DNA from: Microdochium bolleyi
Lineage: Eukaryota; Ascomycota; Sordariomycetes; Xylariales; Microdochiaceae
Assembly (NCBI GenBank): GCA_001566295.1
Contig: KQ964256.1
Location: 248,001-312,000, forward strand
Reading direction: 5' to 3'
DNA length: 64,000 bases
The notes under the pieces are model-generated. The model was not told the origin of the DNA. It saw nothing but the letters and a program-made list of their open reading frames with translations, and made no database searches. Positions 56,347-64,000 of this stretch are shown here, piece after piece. Every line of letters begins with the position of its first letter. Within the stretch, counting starts at the first letter, position 1. Made by a program: the position numbers and the translations under genes.

Positions 56347-57031
56347 GGAAGGATGGTCCAGCCTCCCGAGGTCTATGCGACAACGTTTGCTTTTCAGTGT
56401 AGGGCGGTCCAGCACGAACGCTCCTCCCAAGAACATGATGTATTTGTACTTAAGTCCGCACGAGGGTAGTGGTGGATCTATCCACTGTCAGTTGTCCGAG
56501 CCACTCTCCAACATTGCCCGGCCTCTACGAATCATTACTGCGGATGAAACCTGCACAATTGACCACTCAAAGACACCTACAGCGCGGCCGGCAAGCATCG
56601 GCTAGCTGCGGCGGGTGAAACCCCCACCATGCGTCTCAGACATCCTCAGCTCTCCTGGAAGGTGCGACCTCGCACCACGAGGGCTGGAGTCAGGAATGCG
56701 GCCCGCTCTGCACTCGGCCCGGGCGGCAGTGGATTGCAAGGTCGTCGAGGTACCCAACGTGGGGCGGCGCCGGGTCATGTCACGAACAGGGCGCAGGCCG
56801 ATGCCCGATAGCGCCGCAGTGTGTCACGGCAGTCGTGACTCGTCCCCCAAGCCCCAGCTGCGGGGATGCGACTGCGGGTTTCTAGTCTCCGGGTCCGGGC
56901 GAGCTGAGAAAACATCGATGGGATGCCAGAACCATATTAAGGAAGGTCTCTGGCCTCGCGTCTGCCATCGCCAGTGATCCCCAAGAATCAGCACGGAAGC
57001 AAAAGCTATTCCAGCATTCCTCACAGCCAAG
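56347..57031. other. Intergenic region between P450 and class V aminotransferase
   Basis: This 685-bp stretch separates two co-oriented genes and presumably holds the P450 terminator and the aminotransferase promoter. No gene is recognised. Confidence 0.5.
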
Positions 57032-58613
57032 ATGGGTGCCACCGAAGTCGACACGCAGACAACACTGCCGATCCGGCAGGCCCCGGCCGCCAAAACCACC
57101 AGCCCCGAAACTGCTCCGTCCACCGTCCAATATGGCCGGGCTCTGCTGGACCAGTTCCCCTTCGACCCGGCCTACCGGAACATGAACCATGGTCAGTGCT
57201 ACCAGTGACGATTCGACCCCCGAGTCCAATACTGCCAACTAACCGTGACAAATCTACAGGCTCCTTTGGCTCCATCCCCAAGGCCATCCAGAGCAAGCTC
57301 CGCGGCTACCAGGACCAGGCCGAGGCGCGCCCAGACAAGTTCATCCGCTTCCGCAGCCTGGAGCTGCTCGACGAGTCCCGGGCCGCCGTCGCCAAGATCG
57401 TCCGCGCGCCCAAGGACAACATCGTCTTTGTACGTCAGAGGCCACCACCATCGCTTCTCTTCCCCTTCCAAAGACCCCCTGCAAAAGCCCCCGTCACGGA
57501 AACACTAACAGCCTCTTTCGCCCCCAGGCAGCAAACGCCACCACGGCTCTCAACATCGTCCTGCGCAACCTGAACTGGAACCCCGACGGCAAGGACGAGA
57601 TCCTCTACTTCTCCACCATCTACGGCGCCTGCGGCAAGACCATCGACTACATCGTCGACTCCCACCCGCCCGGGACTGTCTCCTCGCGGTGCATCACGGC
57701 GACCTACCCGGCCGAGGACACGGAGCTCCTCGCCGCCTTCCACGCCGCCGTCAAAACCTCAACCGAGACCGACGGCAAGCGGCCCCGGATCTGCATCTTC
57801 GACTCAGTCTCATCCCTCCCGGGCGTCCGCTTCCCCTGGGAGGCCGTCACTGCAGCCTGCCGCGACCTGGGGATCCTCAGCCTCGTCGACGGCGCCCAGG
57901 GGATCGGCATGATCGACATCGACCTTACCGCCGCGGACCCGGACTTCTTCCTGTCCAACTGCCACAAGTGGCTGCACACCCCGCGCGGGTGCGCCATCCT
58001 GTACGTCGCGGAGCGCAACCAGCACATGATGACGTCCTCCCTGCCCACGTCGCACGGGTACATCCCTAAGATGGGGACCCGGCCCAACCCGCTCCCGAAG
58101 AGCACCAAAACGCCCTTCATCACAAACTTCGACTTTGTCGGCACCGTCGACAGCGCGCCATACTTCTGCGTCGCCGACGCCGTGCAGTACCGCGAGGACG
58201 TGCTCGGCGGGGAGGCCCGCATCATGGCCTACACCGAGTCCCTCGCGCGCGAGGGCGGCAAGAAGATCGCCGAGATCCTGGGCACCCGCGTGCTCGACAA
58301 CGCGAGCGGGACCATGTCCCGGTGCGCCATGACGAATATCTGCCTGCCCATCAAGATTGCCCAGGGAACCGCTGGCGGCGACGGCAAGCACGAGGGGAGT
58401 GTCCCCGCCGAGGACGTCCCCGAGGTCCTGCAGTGGATGGCCCGCGAGCTGCTCGACACGTACAACACGTTCCTCCCGACGTATCTGTTTCAGGGCGAGA
58501 TCTGGACCCGCGCGAGCGCCCAGGTCTATCTCGAGCTCGACGACTTTGAGTGGGCGGGTAACGTTCTGCTCAAGCTCGTGGATCGTGTGCAGAAGGGGGA
58601 GTACAAGGCATGA
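57032..58613 (+). CDS. PLP-dependent class V aminotransferase (isopenicillin N epimerase / C-S lyase-like)
   Basis: Three exons (57032-57191, 57260-57429, 57528-58613) with introns of 68 and 98 bp give 471 residues. The protein has the aminotransferase class V fold, which uses pyridoxal phosphate. Key elements are NMNHGSFGSIPKAI (the first intron splits the Gly codon), NATTALNIVLRNL, the PLP-contacting Asp231 in LVDGAQGIG, and the PLP lysine K257 in SNCHKWLHTPRG. Close family types in fungi are isopenicillin N epimerase-like enzymes and the hercynylcysteine sulfoxide lyase (Egt2) of ergothioneine synthesis; sequence alone does not separate these. The N-terminal 35 residues are disordered and no targeting signal is evident. 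The start is the first ATG in frame (MGATEVDTQTTL). It follows the P450 gene by 0.7 kb on the same strand. Confidence 0.93.
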
Positions 58614-58982
58614 AAAGGAATCTGATCGGACCGCGTACGCATCTGCACAATCCATGTGCAGATGCGTGGGACAGGAGGCAGCCAGGTTGAGGCAAAGCAA
58701 AAGTGACGGGAGTGCGCAAGGGATGGGTCCGGCGAGCCAGTTGTTGGTTGACAATTGACTTCTGGATAATGTATACTCTTCATACGTGATCTATGGTTCG
58801 TGATAGAGGCGCACGCACATTTATGATGGCAGGTGCGAAGTGGACATGATCCTCACATAGCCTATGAACAGTCAGCGTCTCCACAAGGACATAGCTGGTG
58901 CAGGATAGATGCTTCACATATCACACAGCCTGTATACAGGACACGCTGGTGTCTACAATATGATAGCCCCCGAGTGCAGTGT
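58614..58982. other. Convergent intergenic region
   Basis: This 369-bp stretch lies between the stop codons of the aminotransferase and ASC-1-like genes. No gene or repeat is recognised. Confidence 0.5.
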
Positions 58983-60593
58983 CTATCCGCATCCAGGCTC
59001 ATCGTCCAGATCACCACCGCCAGCAGCAGCAGTGGCGGTCTGGTTTTCTGCCCCTCTGCAACCGTACGCGCCGCCATCGAGAATCACGCCCTCGTTGTTG
59101 TCAAGATCGTCCTGAACCCTGCGCCACTTTGTCCTCGCCCGGTCCTTGCGGCCTTCTAGCTCGGGGCCTTTGCCCTTCGTGTCAAGGATGGGCTTAATCA
59201 TCGGCTTGATGAGATTACCTAGCAAGGGATTCCTGCTGAAAGTCCCAGCCCCTCCACCACGATTACCTGTAGTGTCTGTGAGAACAGTGGGCTCATCATC
59301 CTCGTCTTCAGGTGTTTGGGGTCGTTCCACGGCCGCCATCTTCCGCACGACTTTGCCGCCGACGAGGTCGATGCTCAGCACTTGCTGCCGCTTTTCGTAG
59401 TCCGGCCGCGCGTTCCACTCCATCTCGCGCATGATCTTCTGCTGACGCTTGAGCTCGCGCGCGCGGTCCTCGGGGCTCGCCCAGATGTTGCCTCCATTGC
59501 CTGCCAGCACGCCGCTGACGTCGAAATCGGCAGCCTCGTCGCGGACGGTGGTGCGCTGCGCATTCTGCGCCTGGAATGTGAGCAGCCGATCTCTGTTCTC
59601 GAGGGCGCGGGCCTCCGCCTCGCTCTTGGTGGCTGAAGAAGAGGGTGGTCCTTCCCGGGGCCGTGAGAAAGGCGCGGGGGCTTTGGAGACTTCTGGCCGA
59701 CGATGAGCGTCACGGTCGGCTGCCATCTTCTCCCGGCCCCGCTCGGCCTTGAGCTCGCGGATCATGAGTTGCACCTCGGAGGAGCTGAGAATCGGAGTAC
59801 CGCAGAATGTGCATGGCCCGAGGCCCTCCTTGACGCAGACAACTTTGCCGCAGCTTAGGCAGTTTGGTGCGGCAGCGAGTAATGGGTGCCTCGCAGCAAC
59901 ACAATTGCAACGCCGAGTGGCATCATCTGAACCTTGCGTGGGATTGGTAGTCATTTCGAGCTTGCGAATTGCCGAATCCAGGTCACTCAGGGCCGTTGAG
60001 GCCCCGTGCATGGCCGTGCCACCCGCGATCGTGATCTTTGTCTTGGGTCCTGGTGTCGAGGAGCGGGAGACGGGTGTAGACTTGGGCTTAGGCTTTGGCA
60101 TTTCTGAGATCAAGTGTCCTGCTGCTGAGCGCAGTGCCTTTGAGGGAGGCGGCGTGGCCGACTTTTGTGGTTGTTGTGGTGGCCTCGAAGTGGAAGCTGC
60201 CGCTGGAAGTCCAGGACTTGGCCGGCGAGTGATGTAGTCATCTTGCAGGTCCTTCTTGTTGTAGACTGTGCCAGGAGCCGGACCTAGATCAGTTACCTGG
60301 CGAGGTGCTGGAGTGTGAAGAGGTGCCTTTTTCTTCTTGCCAGTCCTTTTCGGGCCTCTGGGCACACCGTCCGTGTCTGAGGCCGGATTGCTGGATGCCG
60401 GCGTTGAAGACTTGGGGTCCTGCCTCCTCGAGTTGAAGGATGAGATAAAGTCGACGGCCTCGGGTGAGTCGCCGAGGAGGTTGCGGAAGTGCTCAACAGC
60501 CTCGAGCTTTGAGAGTGTCGAGGCATAGTCGAGGACCTGCTTGAGATCTTCGTCGGGGAGAGGCAGAAGCCTCGAGAGCTGAGCAGTGGACAT
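58983..60593 (-). CDS. ASC-1/TRIP4-like C2HC5 zinc-finger protein (Rqt4-like)
   Basis: An intronless frame of 536 residues. Residues about 226-268 form the C2HC5 zinc finger: CNCVAARHPLLAAAPNCLSCG followed by VVCVKEGLGPCTFCGTPI, with eight Cys/His ligands in family order. This finger defines activating signal cointegrator 1 (TRIP4), whose yeast counterpart Rqt4 belongs to the ribosome quality-control trigger complex that splits collided ribosomes. The N-terminus (LSRLLPLPDEDLKQVLDYAS, then VEHFRNLLGDSPEAVDFISSFN) resembles the helical ubiquitin-binding N-terminus of these proteins. A Ser/Pro/Lys-rich linker precedes the finger. After it come a charged helix and the conserved RLLTFQAQNAQRTTVRDEAADF and RQQKIMREMEWNAR blocks. 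Human TRIP4 also has an ASCH domain, which is absent here, as in other fungi. Confidence 0.93.
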   Translation of the reverse strand: MSTAQLSRLLPLPDEDLKQVLDYASTLSKLEAVEHFRNLLGDSPEAVDFISSFNSRRQDPKSSTPASSNPASDTDGVPRGPKRTGKKKKAPLHTPAPRQVTDLGPAPGTVYNKKDLQDDYITRRPSPGLPAAASTSRPPQQPQKSATPPPSKALRSAAGHLISEMPKPKPKSTPVSRSSTPGPKTKITIAGGTAMHGASTALSDLDSAIRKLEMTTNPTQGSDDATRRCNCVAARHPLLAAAPNCLSCGKVVCVKEGLGPCTFCGTPILSSSEVQLMIRELKAERGREKMAADRDAHRRPEVSKAPAPFSRPREGPPSSSATKSEAEARALENRDRLLTFQAQNAQRTTVRDEAADFDVSGVLAGNGGNIWASPEDRARELKRQQKIMREMEWNARPDYEKRQQVLSIDLVGGKVVRKMAAVERPQTPEDEDDEPTVLTDTTGNRGGGAGTFSRNPLLGNLIKPMIKPILDTKGKGPELEGRKDRARTKWRRVQDDLDNNEGVILDGGAYGCRGAENQTATAAAGGGDLDDEPGCG

Positions 60594-62869
60594 GGCTGAC
60601 GGCTGGCGTGTTGCGGTTCCTCCAACGAATGATGTTGACAGGAGAACAGAGCTGTGCTAACAGACGACCGCACACGTCCGAGGATGATTTCTGCGATCTC
60701 CTTCCTGAGAGCTGCTGATCACTGCTTTGTGGACTGTTGCCAACTGTCGAAGTCGATGAGTCGTTCGGCGAGCGAGTCGTGGTGGGGCACGAAGCGCTGA
60801 CGTTGAGAACTGAGCAGGGTACGTTGACCCCCACTTACTGCTGAGGTAATAGAGGCCTCAGGCACTTGCCGGGGCTCCACGCTCCTTCCTGCCACACCCG
60901 CGCTCTGCCGACGGGGAAACCATCATCGCATCCGCAAAAGACGACAGAACAGAACTATCCTGAGAGTCGTCGACTATGCCTATCTTGAGGCGCCGCGCAG
61001 CTGCAACTGGCCGACCCATACTTCATAATCCTCTCTTATACATCTTACACACAATCTACTCTGAGTAGTGAATCGATTGAAGGATGTGAACCCTCCTTCT
61101 CGTCCCAGCCACTGCCATCACTGGCGTGCACCCTTCGCCAGCATCTCTATTGTCAACACCACAATCTCCTGCTTGCGGTGTTTGAAGCATTTCCAACCAG
61201 TCAGATCTCGGATTCACGCTCTGCAGGAGACGCGCACTTCTGAAGATCAAGGTGAGCGTCCAATCGGTTGTGACCTCGATGATGCTCCTTGAGACGTCTA
61301 CTGGTCCTCACAGATGACTGAATAGAGCGTGAAACAGACCTCGATGCAACAGCGATGCCGTTACAGAGCTTCCGGCCAGCGCAGATCCGTTCCGACTCTT
61401 CCCGATGACTGATTGCCAAGGTCACCCGCTCGCTGGGCAAAACCAAGCAGAGATGTGCTGTCACGCTCTGAATGAGCCAGTTGAGACAGCAAAGAGGCGC
61501 CCATCGACAGTGGGGAGGCTCTTGCGTCGCAGACGCTGCAGCGATGGGGGTCCTCAGTCGTCTTGAGACTGGCAAAAAGAGGGTCTTGGCCGCTCCGGGC
61601 CCTCATGAAACGCCGCTCGTCCAGATGTCGTGAAACAGAACAACCACCGCTGCGATAAGCTCTATTTAAATCCGCCGACCCGCCCTCTTGGCACGGCATC
61701 TGCAACAACAGGGGTCAGGGTGCTTGAAGATCGCCAACAACCTCAGACAGGCGGAGCCGCATTGCTTGGCCGCTGCGACTACCGGCCCTGCAGGAGCCCT
61801 GGGACCTTTTGGCAGCAACTTGGCAGACGCCTGCAACCGCGAACCAATCTTCCGGGGACCTGCACTCTTCTCTTTTCTTGCAACACAGAACTCCACAACC
61901 CCCCAACGCCAGAAGCTCGTCGAGAAAGGCACAGGGCGGCACGCACACTCAGCACGCTGCACATAATGCCTTTCCTTCGGTGTCCGTGTCCACCGGTCGC
62001 TTGTGAGCTCAATAAACGATCGCCCACGCGCAGATTTTTCCAACTCACGATCCTGGCGGTGCGTGAAGTATGCTTTTTTCAAGAGCCACCTCCTTCCCGC
62101 TTGGCTCTTACACCAGCGACAGTGCGTTGCCAAGCCACGGAAGCGCGGATCGTTGTCACAAGCAATATGCGCTATCAACAGAAGATCCACCCCCTGGTCG
62201 GTTGTGAAGCAAAGATACCCAATACAGTGGGACCGTGGATCCAGCACGAGCACTTGTTGTTTTACACCATGCTGGACTCCTGGCCACCTAGCGTCATAGG
62301 AGACATGTCCCCCTAAAGCACCTGGCTCCGAACGTGGATTGACCCCGATCTTGAGCCTAGAAGAGCTTATTCTTATCTGACATGGCAGGGTATCTAGGCT
62401 ATGCCTAAATTGGGCACGAAGACTGCCACACCCCCATGCTCGAGCTTGCATTCCTACTGGTCGTTACTGCTCGAAACGTTTCGTTCTCTGGCCTGGCCAA
62501 GCCAAAAATAACATCGCCAGGCTCCGTGCAATATCTCATCTATGGGAGGCCACTGGGTGTCTTGGAGGCTCGCAGATCCGTGGATTCCCTTTATAGACTC
62601 AAGCGGGCCTCACGGCAGCCCGCAAGAGCAAGCCTCACACTTATTCGCTTCTATCAACGCAGGCTCGTAGTTTCTTTCTTCGGCATAGAGACTGGGTGCT
62701 GGAAACTCCACTTCTCATGACTTTTATCAACCTCTAGATCATTCTTCTTTCCTAGTGTCATCTTGGTTTTTTCCGTTGCGCATTTCTCATTTGATCTTTC
62801 GCCGATTGGCGCAGGCTCGCTTTTCCCAACTTCGATTCTCAACCCTCAAACACGACAGGCCATTCCATC
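60594..62869. other. Divergent intergenic region, no gene recognised
   Basis: This 2.3-kb stretch lies between the ASC-1-like start (minus strand) and the TDT transporter start (plus strand). Frames on both strands near 61630-62450 overlap one another and carry no family motif. The last 150 bases are pyrimidine-rich and look like a promoter and leader for the transporter gene. Confidence 0.5.
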
Positions 62870-64000
62870 ATGTACTCTCCGAGAAGAGCCTACCCTAATG
62901 AAGAGCAGCAGAGGCTGCCGGAGGTGACAGGATACCCGCCTCCTCTTGCGGCGTACCCGCCCCAGGTTGCGGCCTACCAGCCCCAGGTTGCGGCCTACCC
63001 GCCCCAGATTGCAACTTACGCGGCTCCCGAAGTGCCGCATCACTCACGGCCGGCCAGCCAGCAGTCCGCTCACAACATCCAGTCTTCTGCGTCGTCGATG
63101 ACGGACGTCGACCTCGATGAGAAGGATCCGGACCACGATCTCGAGAAGGGCAAAGGGCAAGACCATGGCAAGGGACACGACCACGGGCACGGGCACGTCG
63201 ACGTGAACGATCCGAATCGTCCTCGCTACGGTCTCAAGCAGCGTCTGCATCACTTCACATGGGCCTGGTTCACGACCACAATGAGCGCTGGCGGTCTCTC
63301 TCTGCTCATCTTCGCCCAGCCGTTCCAGTTCCCCGGCCTCCGTCAGATTGGCCTCGCCGTGTACATCATCAACCTCGTCATCTTCGCCATACTCAACGCC
63401 TGTCTCATCGGTCGCTTCATCATCCATACTGGCGACCTGTCCAAGTCACTTACACATCCTCGCGAGGGTTTCTTCGTCCCGACATACTTCCTCTCCATCG
63501 CCACGCTCATCACCAGCACTCAGCGGTACGCGATCCCGGACAACGACATCAACCTCGTGTGGGCAATCAAGACCGCTTACTGGGGATACGTTGCCATCAC
63601 GCTTATGCTGGCCATCGGGCAATTCAGCTACGTCTTCTCCGCGCACAGCTTCGGCCTCCACACAATGATGCCGACATGGATTCTCCCTATTTTCCCGGTC
63701 ATGCTTTCTGGCACCATCGCATCCATCATTGCCGAGACACAGCCCGCCATCGACGCCCTGCCAATCATCGTCGCGGGCCTTACGTGCCAGGGTCTCGGTA
63801 TCTCGGTTGCTTTCATGATGTATGCGCACATGATCGGTCGCCTGATGCAGGCTGGTAAGCACACCCTCAGATGACCACCAATTTTCCTCCATAGAGCTCG
63901 ACTAACACACTCGTTCTATCAGGCCTCCCCAACAGAGAACACCGTCCCGGTCTCTACATGAACGTCGGCCCGCCCGCCTTCACCGCGACTGCAGTCATCG
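62870..64000 (+). CDS. TDT-family (malate/sulfite, SLAC1-like) transporter, partial at window end
   Basis: Exon 1 is 62870-63854; a 68-bp intron (63855-63922) precedes exon 2, which runs off the window at 64000. About 354 residues are visible. After a disordered N-terminus of about 125 residues, hydrophobic helices follow (TTTMSAGGLSLLIFA, IGLAVYIINLVIFAILNACL, PTYFLSIATLIT, AYWGYVAITLMLAIGQFSYV, WILPIFPVMLSGTIASII, LPIIVAGLTCQGLGISVAFM). The spliced end reads LPNREHRPGLYMNVGPPAFTATAV; VGPPAFT is a hallmark of fungal voltage-dependent anion channel/TDT proteins such as Mae1 (malate) and Ssu1 (sulfite). These move dicarboxylates or sulfite across the plasma membrane; which one is not decidable here. 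The N-terminus has three near-identical AAYPPQV units and a Gly/His/Lys/Asp-rich segment (DHGKGHDHGHGH) that could bind metal. Confidence 0.9.
62948..63010 (+). repeat. Three tandem 21-bp coding repeats
   Basis: Three 21-bp units (62948-62968, 62969-62989, 62990-63010) differ at only a few bases and each encodes A-A-Y-(P/Q)-P-Q-(V/I). They lie in the disordered N-terminus of the TDT transporter, keep frame, and may vary in copy number. Confidence 0.93.

Noticed and set aside
61666..62451. 261-residue minus-strand frame between the ASC-1-like and transporter genes
   Set aside because: It overlaps a similar frame of 228 residues on the other strand, has no motif, and its Cys/Arg-rich composition is that of non-coding GC-rich sequence.

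Overview
The window comes from a filamentous ascomycete, most likely a Sordariomycete or a close relative. The evidence is mostly single-copy eukaryotic genes with short introns (53-131 bp, a few longer), GTRNGT-type donors, CTNAC/CTGAC branch points just upstream of the acceptors, C-ending codon bias in highly expressed genes, and fungus-restricted families (Clr5, DUF6594, DUF4470-MYND, fungal APH-like kinases, fungal class I terpene cyclase). All gene models were spliced by hand from reading frame, splice signals and family motifs. No rRNA, CRISPR array or complete transposon was seen, and no tRNA could be folded.

Layout. 1-5.0 kb: no recognised gene. 5.0-6.8 kb: Clr5-domain protein. 7.8-9.9 kb: glutaminyl-tRNA synthetase, convergent with a homogentisate 1,2-dioxygenase paralogue (10.1-11.7 kb, minus strand). 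The dioxygenase shares a divergent upstream region with a small unassigned protein (12.7-13.8 kb). 13.8-19.4 kb: gene-poor. 19.4-26 kb: class I terpene cyclase, a signal-peptide-bearing inorganic pyrophosphatase, and a three-helix DUF6594 membrane protein. 26.5-29.1 kb: a protein with two retropepsin-like DTG motifs and a small beta-carbonic anhydrase. 29.8-35.9 kb: F-box protein, a 627-residue protein of unknown function, and a 608-residue protein with eleven tandem Cys-Cys-Cys-His modules. 38.8-42.6 kb: DUF4470/MYND gene broken by two frameshifts and two nonsense codons. 43.2-43.5 kb: 78-residue hydrophilic protein. 45.1-47.7 kb: acidic APH-like kinase interrupted by one amber codon. 48.6-49.6 kb: mitochondrial malate dehydrogenase. 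50.8-53.3 kb: CofD/YvcK-like protein with an 18-nt exon. 54.5-58.6 kb: cytochrome P450 followed by a class V aminotransferase. 59.0-60.6 kb: ASC-1/TRIP4 (Rqt4-like) C2HC5 zinc-finger protein. 62.9 kb to the end: 5' part of a TDT-family anion/dicarboxylate transporter.

How the genes relate. Most are independent housekeeping or regulatory genes. Two groupings could be functional. One is terpene cyclase with pyrophosphatase, where the cyclase releases diphosphate. The other is P450 with class V aminotransferase, adjacent on the same strand. Both are inferences from proximity. The most unusual object is the Cys-repeat gene: each of its four introns splits the conserved His codon in phase 1, so its internal exons are whole-repeat symmetric units.
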